Origin: Anisodus tanguticus
Taxonomy: Eukaryota; Streptophyta; Magnoliopsida; Solanales; Solanaceae
NCBI GenBank assembly: GCA_034509755.1
Contig: CM067559.1
Location: forward strand, 41,269,032-41,333,031
Direction: 5' to 3'
Length of the DNA: 64,000 nt
This document shows, piece by piece, positions 35,157 through 45,654 of this stretch; positions within the stretch are counted from its first letter, which is position 1; the number at the start of each line of letters is the position of its first letter. Both the position numbers and the translations under genes were made by a program. Under the pieces are notes generated by a model. It was not told where the DNA came from, searched no databases, and saw only the letters and a list, made by a program, of their open reading frames with translations.

Positions 35157-36240
35157 TGTTTCAATTGCTACAACACGACGCACAAAGTTAGGTCACCAAA
35201 AAAGGTTGTGGATATACTTCACCATGACGCACAAAATTGAGTCCCCAAAGAAGGTTGTGGATATATGTTGAGGAGAAATGCCCCTTAGATATTGAGCAAG
35301 AAACTGGACAATCTAGCAATGCAAAAGATGAGGTGAAAGAGAAGAGAAGAGAAGAGAAGAGAGAAAAAAGAAAAAAAAAGCAATCTAGAAGTGGTGGTGA
35401 TGATTCTTTGATGCCTGTTGGAGGAGAAAAGATTGAAAGATATCGCAGAAAATGGTATACTTGAAGGCTATACTAATAAGGTAATTAAAATACAAGAATC
35501 ATTGTTAGTATAGCCTGCAAGTATACCATTTTTGCTATCTTTCAATCTTTTCTCATCCAACAAGCATCTAAGAATCTGTTAAATATACACACAATATACA
35601 TGTGTATATTGTATATATTAGGGCTCGGCTTTGCTCTCAGATTGGCCCTCGGATTGGCTGATTATTATGTGTAATTTATGGTAAATATTTAGTATCCTAG
35701 TTTAGGTAATGTTTTAATATAATTAGTATTGTATTACCATAATTAGTGTATTACCATAAATGTATAGTTAGAATAGAATAAGGTTTTAGGAATGGAATAG
35801 GAATAGGATTCTCCTATTATAGAAATATGTAACTTGTATATATAGCCTTTCAATAATGAAAATAATCAAGAGATTATTTCTTTTAGGAAATGGTAATACA
35901 CTAATTATGGTAATACAATACTGATTATATTACAACATTACCTAAACTAGGATACTAAATATTTACCATAAATTACACATAATAATCAGCCAATCCGAGA
36001 GCAAAGCCGAGCCCTAATATACACAATATACACATGTATATTGTGTATATTTAACAGAATCATCATCACCACTTTTAAATTGCCTTTTTTTTTTCTTTTT
36101 CTCTTCTCTTTCACCTCATATTTTGCATTGCTAGCGTTTCCAATTTCTTCCTCAATCTCTAAGGGGCTTTTCTTCTCAACATATATATCACAACTTTCTT
36201 TGGGGACCCAACTTACTGCGTCGTGATGTGTAATTGAAAC
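35157..36240. repeat. Large inverted repeat (palindrome) of about 0.3-kb arms, split by an insertion
   Basis: Left arm 35157-35476 and right arm 35505-36240 (minus the insert 35577-36056) are reverse complements with scattered changes; the spacer is 28 bases (35477-35504). Matching landmarks are AGGCTATACTAA/TTAGTATAGCCT at the centre, AAAGATTGAAAGATA/TATCTTTCAATCTTT, GATGAGGTGAAAGAGAAG and its inverse, and GTTTCAATT/AATTGAAAC at the outer ends. The left arm also has a tandem copy of about 65 bases (CA.GACGCACAAA.TT and the following GTTGTGGATATA). Each arm has a short open frame with a Lys/Glu/Arg-rich stretch (35237-35464 plus, 36258-35986 minus) of unknown origin. Confidence 0.8.
35577..36056 (+). 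mobile_element. Copia LTR joined to an inverted partial LTR, with TSD GAATC
   Basis: 35577-35885 is an LTR (TGTTAAATATAC.. TATATATAGCCTTTCAATAATG ..TTATTTCTTTTA) like those of element D. 35892-36056 is the inverse of its first ~165 bases, ending GTATATTTAACA. The pair is bracketed by GAATC at 35572-35576 and 36057-36061. The target lies inside the right arm of the palindrome, so this insertion is younger than the palindrome. Confidence 0.75.
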
Positions 36241-37037
36241 ATCAAGAGGAGAATGCAAAGTTCATCTTATTTAAGCGTGTTAAGTATAACTCCATACTTA
36301 TTGATGTCTCTTGAGGAATTAGAAACATCGTGTATATATATATATATAGTGTACAATTTCATTAAAGGTTACAAATATTAATGGAGTGTAATAAATATAT
36401 TCATTTACAATCCAAAATAATTTATGGATGAGTTGTTGACATCCACAAGTTCAATGAATTCATAACAACATGAATTTATTTTAATTTTCTTAATTATAGA
36501 TGCAACGAACATGAGAAAGAAACATTGAACAAAATAAAAAGAGAGCTTCATGCTATACAAAGCTCTAAATTCTCTATCTTATTTCTTCTCTTTTGTTCAT
36601 TTTTATTTAGAGAACATTGAAAGAAATAATATCAATTTGGAATATGTCCCAACGGAAAAACACGTGGCTGACATAATTTTAACCAAATCATGCCAGCAAA
36701 TCAGTTCAATTAACTAATTAAGACCACAAGCACAGCTCGGGGATACTGTCTAGATTTTACATCAAGGTAAACAAGATCTACAATAATTCCAAGATATTAG
36801 GGAATGGTTTATGAAGATTATGATTCTTTTTTATTTAATAAAACACGTATAACAGATTTTTTGTTTTTGTTTTTCGAATGTTTGGTAATAATAATGAATC
36901 AGTCAATATCTATCTTTTTCCTATTATTATGGAAGTAGTTGCTAAGCTTCCTTTAAATATGTGTTGTTTATTCACAGATATAAGAATATAACACTTCAAG
37001 CAATCTTCTTGTTGACATATTCACCACATATCTCAAA
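36241..37037 (+). other. Upstream region of the carbonic anhydrase gene
   Basis: AT-rich intergenic DNA that holds the copia relic at 36637-36696 and a TA run at about 36334-36349. The last ~90 bases before the start codon (ATATAAGAATATAACACTTC near 36978-36998) are the likely core promoter and leader, though no strong TATA box stands out. Confidence 0.4.
36637..36696 (+). pseudogene. Isolated copia RNase H relic
   Basis: Sixty bases translate as LEYVPTEKHVADIILTKSCQ, the conserved C-terminal end of copia RNase H (the usual form is like YVPTE..ADIFTK). No neighbouring copia text remains. It lies about 340 bases upstream of the carbonic anhydrase start. Confidence 0.65.
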
Positions 37038-40000
37038 ATGAGGAAGAGCTACTACTCAATTTTGGTCATTTTTGGATCACTTCTCTATTTGCCTCTATTC
37101 TTGAATGCAACATCCATTAGTCATCAAAAAGGTTGTAAGTAATGACATACATACCCTACCCTAGAAGCCGATTAGATTCAGGATTCGAATGAGTTCTGGC
37201 GACTTTGTGGTCGCCATCTAATCCACAACCCAATTATGCTACTAGTTTTACAGTTTATAATATGTATATATTTAGTATATTTCTCAACTCATATACAGAA
37301 TCAAAACCAATGTTGTATCGTATACTTTATTTCGGCCTCTGCCTATTCCTAGGGGCAGAAAGACAGGGTTTTGTGGGTTCAACCAAATCTATTGTTTTTG
37401 GCTCAAACTATAGCGTAAAATTCAAAAATATTCACTTTTCAGCCCTTATATTCAATTTCCACGAGTGTAAAACTCCATGATATTGTCCTGAAATTTCAAT
37501 TGTGAAATTTGAAACTCCAAGACAATTTCTATTTTTTGAAGATAGGGCAGAAAAGTGGTTAGTAACGCTTTTTCTACAAAACTATGTTAAATATGCAACA
37601 AAAAAAAGCTTAATTGTACTCATTCATTCTAAACTCGTTGACTCTAAATTTTGAATTCGTCTCTGCATATTCCTATGTTTTTTCTACTCTTTTCTTTTTT
37701 CATTTCCATCATTTGATACTCTTGACATTAATTTGACATTTTTGATGTTTGTGATGTGTAGAGTGCCATGATGAGGTGGAGTTTGATTATAAGGAAGGAA
37801 GTGAGAAAGGTCCAAGTAAATGGGGAGAGTTAAAGAAAGAATGGGAAACTTGCAAGTGTGGGAAGATGCAATCTCCAATTGATCTTTCAAGTTGTAAAGT
37901 GAAAATCATGAGAAAAATGGGTCATAAGAAACACTACAAACCTTCTAATTCTACTATAAAAAACAGAGGCCATGACATTTCCGTAAGTGCTAAAGATATT
38001 CACAGTTTTTAGAATCCATTGGCTTTAATTAACTAATTTTATTGTTCTTTCTTTCTTTCTTTTTCTACAAATTACAAGTGATTTCTTTCTTTTTTTTTAC
38101 AAATTACAATTGATATCATGAAAGATTCAATATATCTTATGATCTTTATCTTATTCTATCACCGAATAAGATTTTTGTAACAAGATTGGTGCGCATTATC
38201 ATGTAAAAATGGGCTAGTCTTTTATTTTTTCCCTTTGAACGCGTGTGTCTTTAATTTTTGTCCTTTAACAATTAAATTTATGTCTAGCGGGACATAGTTC
38301 TTTAGGGGGAAAAGTCATTTGGGGCATAATTTATAGGATATTATGATGAGAAAATATAAATTTATACCACGCGAAATAAATTATTTGTTATGAGGGACAA
38401 AAATTAAAGATCTAACACTTCTTGTTGTTGTCTTTGAAAACTAGCTACAATCCTATAGTTTCAATGAGCCGATAAAAATAGCATCAATCCTATAGTTTCA
38501 AATTCCAAATTGGAGGTTTTTTTCTTAAGATTTTAAAACTCCTCTAGGATAATAGCTAATTTTCAGTTATATGTGCTGAAAATGATTTGAAGGATGTATA
38601 ACTACAGGTCCACGGATTCATCCGAACAGTAGCTTTGGCTTGAGTTGTGTATACATTTTTGTTTTAAAATCATTAAATAAATATAGAAATTTGATAACAG
38701 ACTCAGTAAGTCAAATGAGTTATGGTAAAATCTCGGACTTAAATCACAAAATTTAAATTATGGATATGTCGCTATATATATAAGTTTGAATCTTTATATT
38801 TTATTTTCCTCTCCTTAATTTCATCTTCCCCCCCCCCCCCCCCCCCCGGAAATTTTCAATTAAATTCATTTTTCATATGTATATGTGCAGTTGCAATGGC
38901 ATGGGGATGCTGGATCCATTTGGATGAATGGCACAAAATACTCTCTTCTACAAATTCACTGGCATTTTCCTTCTGAACATACCATCAATGGCCGAAGGTA
39001 CTAAGTATATCTTATATAACACACATATTTAGAGTTTAAATTCGATGCACCAACATTACTGTAATTAAAAATATTTATACAATCCCATTACAGTATTACT
39101 TAATCATATAGTGAAAGAAAATAATCCTATTCCTAATGAATCAAAGGATTATTTTCATTAATGAATGAGTATATATACAATTTACAATTTTCATAATATG
39201 AAAAATTATATTCCTATTCTATTCCCAAAACCCAATTCTATTTGTACAACAATTCTACATTTATGGTAAATATACAATGCTAATTAAATATAACAATATA
39301 TTACCAAAACTACCGTGATATACACGGTCTCCGTATCTCCTTATTTGTCTTGTGTTTCCGTGATATACACGGTATACACAGGGCCGTGTATATCACGTGT
39401 ATATTTATCACACACCCGCAATCATAGCGGGCGGTCTTCGTACGCTGAGACTGTCCTTAAAATCTTCAAATAGAACCGAGGGAAGATCCTTAGTAAAGAT
39501 GTCTGCAATTTGATACCTGGAAGAAACATGACAGACGCGTATTTGTTCACGAGCATACCATCAATGACATTCTCCTTCTGAACATACCATCAATGGCAGA
39601 AGGTACTAAGTATATCTTATATAACACACATATTTAGAGTTTAAATTCGATGCACCAGCATTACTGTAATTAAAAATATTTATACAATCCCATTATAGTA
39701 TTACTTAATCATATATAAATATCTAACATAAATATTAACTGACAACTTGATAAAAATAATAACCAAAATATTATTGCACGTTAAACTACACCAATGATAT
39801 ATCTATAAGGGGCTAGTGATTGATAAAGTATTTTTTTTCACTCAATCCTCATTTATGTTGTCAATTACTCCCTCCGTTCTTATTTATGTGGCATTACTGA
39901 CGTAATAAAGAAAGAATTATGAAATTTGTGAGGTAAATAAGTCATAAATATTTATGTGACTGTATTTATCTTATTAAGGTAAAAATATAAAATTTAAACT

Positions 40001-42994
40001 TAAATTATTTTTAATATGAAAAGGTAGCATTATTTTTGCGATAAACTAAAAAAAATGTGTCGCATAAAATGAAATGAAGGAAATAATAGGTAATTAATAT
40101 TCAGTTAATCTATTTGTTACCATTTTATTTTTGGTATGATTTGAATGATAGGTATGCCTTGGAATTGCATATGGTTCACCAAAGCACTGAGGAGAAAAAT
40201 AAGAAAGTTGTTAAAGCTGTCCTCTACAAATTAGGCAGACCAGATCCATTTCTTTTTACGGTAAGCATTCTTTTGGTAACTCCATTTATTGTCAATAAAT
40301 ATGATATAATTATCGAAGATTCTGGTGAAATGAATAGATTTTTTTTGTTCGAATTCAAGATTCAAAAAATTTCTTTGATAGGGGCGCTTTTCTTTTAATG
40401 AATTTTACGCGTGTCCAAAAACATATATAGACATCGAGAGAAAACAAAAAAAAAGATGACATTAAGATTTGCACAGTATAACAATAATTGAGCCTCATCC
40501 CAAGTAAGTTAGATTGGCTACATAAATTTTCAATGATCATGTTCTCTATTTAAATTCATGTCAAGTCAATATTATATAAGTAAAAAAAGAAAAAAACATA
40601 ATGTATAGTTTGACTTTTGATGGTATCAACATTAAATGTTAAAACTTCACTTGATAAATGATGTATTATATTTTTGAAAAATCTATTACGCAAATGGGGA
40701 AAGGGAAAGGAAAGGAGAGGAAAAGGTAGACAGTGAAAATCAAATCCCCACATTCTATTCAGTGATATAAATTCCTTTATAAGGATAATTCGGTGTACCA
40801 TGCATCTTGGATTTACATAAATTCTTGCATTACAAGTTTTTCTTTTCTTTTTTTTTTAGTCAAAATCCACGGGATTAGGTGTGACCCCTTCCTCGTATAA
40901 TAATAAAATAAAGGGTAGCCCGGTGCACTAAACTCCCGTTATGCGCGGGATCCGGGGAAAAGTCGGACCACAAGGGTATGTTGTACGAGCAACCTTACGT
41001 TACATTTCTACCCGATGCTATAATAAAATATAGCAAAATATACTAGCGAGAGGGATATAAAACCTTTTTTTAAAGTTCACCATCATGGTGTAGGGTTAGG
41101 TATGGACCCTCACCTGTGTATATATGGGATGTGCAAAACATGGAGGAGAACATAAACCTCAGCCTCCAGTAGAACAGATATAATGACAGTTGTCATATAA
41201 CAATTTTGAAGCTCACAAAAATACTTCTTATTGTAAGAGACTAACCTCTCCAAAAATATATAAGAATATGGACAAACCCGTAACTTTACAATTTGATACG
41301 AATAAGTTGCAACTGGCATTACAATGTTTTAATATAGACGATCAACCCTGACATAAGTAAAGTGACTGACTCTACGGTTCGAACATGTAATTTGTATATA
41401 AGTCACAAACATATAATTTTATCATTGCTTCAAATTCCCTATACTCACTACTGTTGATTTTGATGCATTTTTGTGATTCTTAATTATAGTTGAGGAGACA
41501 TGTATTTTCATTGATTGATCAAGAAGGTGCAGAGAGGAACTTGGGAATGATTAATCCCAATTACATTGCTAACATGCATAGCAAAAGATACTATAAGTAC
41601 AAGGGTTCACTCACTATCCCTCCTTGCACAGAAGGTGTCACTTGGATCGTCAACAAGAAGGTAAAAGTTTCCACATTTAATTAATTCACAAGACATATAC
41701 TGTCAATCCTCTCTATAACAATATTGTTTGGCTCAAAAATTTTGAATGCTATAGCGAATAACTGTTATACACTTATAACAATATTGACATTTAAATAATA
41801 TTTTACTGTTATAAGTAAAAAAGATGCATAAAGTCTAATTTTTCATTTTTATTTGTCAAATCCTAAGCTTAATCATACTTTGTATAACAAAGGAAAACCT
41901 TTTAATGATGAATATATATATATATATATATATATGCATATGTTACTCTTTATCATAAATAATGTATTAGGATATCAAAATATCTAGTCAAAATCTCTAG
42001 ACCTATTATTGATAATCTTAGAAATTCTATTCCTATAAAGATGATTAATTTTTATAAAACAACAACATACTCAGTGTAATCATACACAATGGGATTTGAA
42101 AAGATGATTAATCATTATAAAGAAGATGCTATTATTGAGGGATACTTTTACAAAGAGCATACTTTATAAAGATAGTTATTGCTTATAGGTAAAAATAGTT
42201 ATAAAGAGGTAAAATGTAACATAAAGATTCGATTACCAGAAAATTTTTATTGTTATAAAAGGTGTTTCTATATGAAGATGTTTGGGTAGAGAGGTTTGAC
42301 GGTATATTATAGTAAGTATAAAATTAAGACTATTAGAACTAATTAAATCTTTTTTGGTATTTTAGGTACAAACTGTTTCAATATTTCAAGTGACGTTGCT
42401 CCGAAAAGCTGTCCATGACGTAAGTTCCCTCCACTTTTTTTTATCACCCTATCCTACATAATAATTCTGTATTTAGTATTTTTTTTTTTTGTTCAAAATG
42501 CCACATGACATATTTAAAAAATTACAAATTTAAAGTTTTAGTACGTTACACACGTCTTTAATAAAATAGATCAAGAGTAACATTTTTAGAGTAGTTTTTT
42601 GAATATTTTGAAGTGAATAGGAAATGTTTGCTTGTAATATTTTAAATGGATAATTATATAGTTTATCTAAAACTATAGTCATTTACATCTTGATTTACTT
42701 GATAATTTGGAAAAATTGAACACATCATGAAGTTAAATAATAGTAAGAAAATGTAAGATAACCAGGACAAGACAGTAAAATGATTAATTAGTCGAATATT
42801 CATGATGTAGAATAAGGAGTTCTGATTATTTTTTGGTTATATCTATTTAGAGAATTTAATTTATCTATTACTACTAACAAGAATAATTTTTTTTTTTATT
42901 ATTCGAATGTTGTTTACAGCATGCTGAAAGTAATGCAAGGCCACTGCAACTACTTAACAAGAGACAGATCCATCTTATACTCTCCAAGAACTAG
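37038..42994 (+). CDS. Alpha carbonic anhydrase, secreted
   Basis: Seven exons: 37038-37131, 37762-37982, 38891-38997, 40152-40260, 41490-41660, 42366-42419 and 42920-42994, all GT..AG with matching phases, giving 276 aa. Residues 1-24 form a signal peptide. The zinc ligands are H128 and H130 (HWHFPSEH) and H147 (LELHMVH). RGHDIS (H102) fits the proton-shuttle His, and SLTIPPCTEGVTWIV (217-231) holds the conserved Thr219 and the disulfide Cys223. Known role of the family: CO2 + H2O to bicarbonate + H+, in apoplast, plastid or secretory compartments; nectarin III is a relative. F131 is unusual, since most plant members have Ser in HWHSPSEH. Introns 3 and 5 are swollen by insertions. The exact subfamily is not resolved. 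Confidence 0.95.
38828..38847 (+). repeat. Poly(C) run of 20 in carbonic anhydrase intron 2
   Basis: An uninterrupted run of C about 45 bases before the exon 3 acceptor. Length may be inexact in the assembly because homopolymers are error-prone. Confidence 0.9.
38963..39715 (+). repeat. 148-bp direct duplication of exon 3 end plus intron, flanking a copia scrap
   Basis: Copy 1 is 38963-39110 and copy 2 is 39568-39715, equal in length and differing at only a few positions. Each holds the last 35 bases of exon 3, its donor site and 113 bases of intron. Copy 2 has no acceptor in front, so it should stay intronic. The 457 bases between are a copia 3' LTR, a little RNase H, and a short extra CATACCATCAATGA that repeats part of the exon. 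Confidence 0.9.
39112..39552 (-). mobile_element. Copia 3' end fragment (LTR plus RNase H terminus) in intron 3
   Basis: 39112-39410 is an LTR of the element B/C lineage (TGAAAGAAAATAAT..ATATTTATCA). 39411-39552 is the polypurine tract and the inverted RNase H end (the same cacccgcaatcatagcggg and ggaagatc.tt.gtaaagatgtctgcaatttg text as in B and C). The U3 holds several CCGTGATATACACGG palindromes. It stops abruptly at gacgcgtatttgttcacgag, with no second LTR. Confidence 0.85.
39868..40083. mobile_element. Stowaway MITE in carbonic anhydrase intron 3
   Basis: It starts CTCCCTCCGTTCTTATTTATG after TA and ends with the eroded inverse near AAATGAAATGAAGGAAA, followed by TA. The interior is AT-rich and non-coding. 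It ends about 70 bases before the exon 4 acceptor. Confidence 0.7.
40911..41019 (+). mobile_element. Au-type SINE fragment in intron 4
   Basis: GGGTAGCCCGGTGCACTAAA, CTCCCGTTATGCGCGGGATC, GGGGAAAAGTCGGACCACAA and ATTTCTACCCGATGC match the Au SINE body as I remember it. The 11-base ATAATAAAATA at 40900-40910 and 41020-41030 is a target duplication. The copy is shortened. Confidence 0.8.
41700..42302. mobile_element. MITE of the CTCTATAACAA family in intron 5
   Basis: Left end CTGTCAATCCTCTCTATAAC; right end, on the other strand, CCGTCAAACCTCTCTACCC. TATA flanks both ends. The interior has tandem-like ttataacaatattg/gttataagtaaaa blocks as in 7743-8449. It fills most of intron 5 and itself contains the LINE tail at 42059. 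Confidence 0.7.
42059..42098 (-). mobile_element. 40-bp RTE LINE 3'-end insertion with ~22-bp TSD
   Basis: On the minus strand it reads as a LINE terminus (CACTGAGTATGTTGTTGTT preceded by a decayed CCCATTGTGTATGATTA). It is flanked by AAAGATGATTAATTTTTATA (from 42037) and AAAGATGATTAATCATTATA (from 42100), a long duplication with two mismatches. The insertion lies inside the MITE 41700-42302 and is therefore younger than it. Confidence 0.7.
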
Positions 42995-43553
42995 AGCCTG
43001 TCAATTTTCAACAAGTGTCAAAAACCTATTATTAGTATTTGTTTCTTCAATCCTATGCTGGGAAATTTCACTTTGGACTAAAACGCTTTCTACCAAAGAC
43101 AATTCATATTCATGACTAGTATCCGAAACATCTGGTTAAGGAACTATGAGTAATACTTGTCACTCTACCATAAGTTTTGATGATCACTATTAGTCTATTG
43201 TTATTTTACTCTTTCAGAACTACTATTTTCTTTTATAGAAATGTTGAAAGGATTGTAGTAAAAAAAAAGGTGTTCTACATCGTCTGTACTGAAATTTTAT
43301 CAGAAAATATTGGTGGAAGAATAGAAATAACATCATCCTTCGCTCTTGTGAAAGGTTTTGTTACCACTACAAGTCGCCGTTCCATTCTTTTTCGAAAGGA
43401 TAGATACTTTTTTCCTTGAGTCATCGAGAGTTTAAGCAATTGGACAAGTGTTCTAATGTTTATGCTGTGCATCAACACAAATAAAAGGAAACAAATCATC
43501 AACTGAGCAAGGTGAAGGGAAAGGGAACTGACTTATTGGAATATAACATGTGG
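42995..43553 (+). other. Downstream region of the carbonic anhydrase gene
   Basis: Likely 3' UTR followed by non-coding DNA. No separate gene is supported; open frames on both strands here look like chance. Confidence 0.4.
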
Positions 43554-43802
43554 TGAAAAAAATAATCTCTTGATTATTTTTATTAATAAATGAGTATATA
43601 TACAATTTACAATTTTTATAATATGGAAAATTATATTCCTATTCTACTTTCAAAACCCTATTTTGTTTGTACAAGACTTCTACAATCATGGTAAGTGTAC
43701 AATGCTAATTAATTACAAATAATATGGTACAAAAATAGTCTCCAAACTGTGATATATTTACCATATATATCACGGACTTATATCACGGTATATTATTTAT
43801 CA
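43554..43802 (-). repeat. 3' LTR of element C
   Basis: TGAAAAAAATAATCTC..TTATTTATCA, with the polypurine tract cacccccg on plus directly after it. GTGATATATTTACC/ATATATCACGG motifs lie in U3. Confidence 0.88.
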
Positions 43803-45280
43803 CACCCCCGCAGTCATAGCGGACGGTCTTCGTACGCTGAGACTGTCCATAAAATATTCAAATAGAACCGAGGGAAGACCCTTCGTAATGATGTCTGCAA
43901 TTTGATACTTGGAAGGGACATGGCAGACGCGTACTTGTCCAACAACTACCTTTTCGCGAACAAATTGTATATCCATCTCGATGTGTTTAGTGCGCTGGTG
44001 TTGAACCGGATTACCAGAAAGATAGATGACACTAACATTATCACAATAAACTAAGGTAGCTTTCTGAATGAGACAATGAAGTTCTAAGAGAAGATCACGT
44101 AACCAACATAATTCAGAGACCACATTGGCTACCCCGCGATACTCGACCTCCGCACTAGAGCGTGATAAGGTAGACTGTCGCTTCACAGACCAGGAGACCA
44201 AGTTAGTACCAAGAAACATACAATAGCCAGACGTGGAGCGTCTGGTATCTGGACAACTACCCAATCAACATCGGTATACGAGACAAGTATAGAAGCCGAC
44301 GACGGATAAAGATGCAAGCCATAGTCAAGTGTTCCCTGGATGTAACGAATAATGCGTTTGAGCGCATTCATGTGCTCAACCCTAGGAGCATGCATAAACA
44401 AGCATACCTGTTGTACGTCATATGTAATATTCGGTCTCGTGAAAGTAAGATACCAAAGAGCTCCGGCCAGACTACGATAGTGGGTAGGATCATTATAAGG
44501 TGAGCCAGCCGCAACACCCAGCTTGGGCTTAGTAACAACAGAAGTTGAAGTAGACTTACACGAGGACATACCAGCCCTTTCAATTATCTCAGCGGCATAC
44601 TTCTATTGTGATAAGAATAACCTATCTGCATGATAAGTGACAGCAATCCCCAAGAAGTAACTCAAGGGCACCAAGTCTTTCATATCAAACTCAGAACTGA
44701 GCAGTGTCATGATAGACTTGCGCAAAGCATCAGACGAAGCAGTCAAGATAATATCATCCACATATAATAGAATATAAGCCAAGGAAGTACCACGATGATA
44801 TATGAATAATGCATTATTAGACCTGCTGTGAGAAAACCCAATAGACGAAACATAGTCTGCAAATCTCTTATACTAAGCCCGTAGGGCCTGCTTAAGCCCA
44901 TACAAGGACTTCTTCAATAAACAGACATGATGAGGGTATTTGGGGTCTCAAAAACCCAAGGGCTGATGCATTTAAACGCTCTCCTTAACATCACCATGTA
45001 AGAAAGCATTCTTCACATCTAACTGATAATGGGCCATGACTTAGAAAGAGCCAGACTGAGAACAGTGCTAATGGTAGCTAGTTTGACCATCGGACTAAAC
45101 GTCTCACCACAATCCACGCCAACCTGCTGAGTTTTGCCAACACCTACAAGACGAGCCTTATGCCTCACAAAAGATCCGTCAGAATTATCCTTATGAGTAA
45201 AAATCCATAGACTGAATGATATTAACACTAGAAGGACGGGACACCAACTCCCACGTCTTATTTTCAATAAGAGCATTATA
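43803..45280 (-). pseudogene. Element C reverse transcriptase and RNase H, broken
   Basis: RNase H is open over 44264-43800 (SCPDTRRSTSGYCMFLGTNL, SSAEVEYRGVANVVSELCWL, YCDNVSVIYLSGNPVQHQR, YQIADIITKGLP). RT lies in pieces from 45276 to about 44569; the block IFTHKDNSDGSFVRHKARLV is seen at the N-terminal side and a YVDDIILTAS-type block near 44770-44740. A missing base near 44900 and a stop near 44875 break it. Confidence 0.85.
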
Positions 45281-45654
45281 TTCGTCGTTCATAGTCAATT
45301 TCTAATTCGGGTCATTTAATGCAAACACTGAGTTACGGGGTAGGGGGATTTAAGATTATTAGAATTAAGAGTAAAATGTCTTTTCGGTTTAAAAATACAT
45401 ATTTGACTACGAGTAACATGCCCTTGACTTGAGGTGGAAACGGGTGGATCTGGGGTGAAATCTAGAACAGTGACGGACTGGCCAGCAGGTTATGGGCCTG
45501 CTGGCCCAACTCGGGAAATAACAACTGGAGTGGGACCGAATTGGGACTGGGCTGGGACGTATAACTGGGCAGGAGGCCCACTAGAGGCAGAAGAAGTTTC
45601 GATATTGGGCTGGGAAACCGACCTAATAACCGAAAGTGGGGTAGAAACAGTGGG

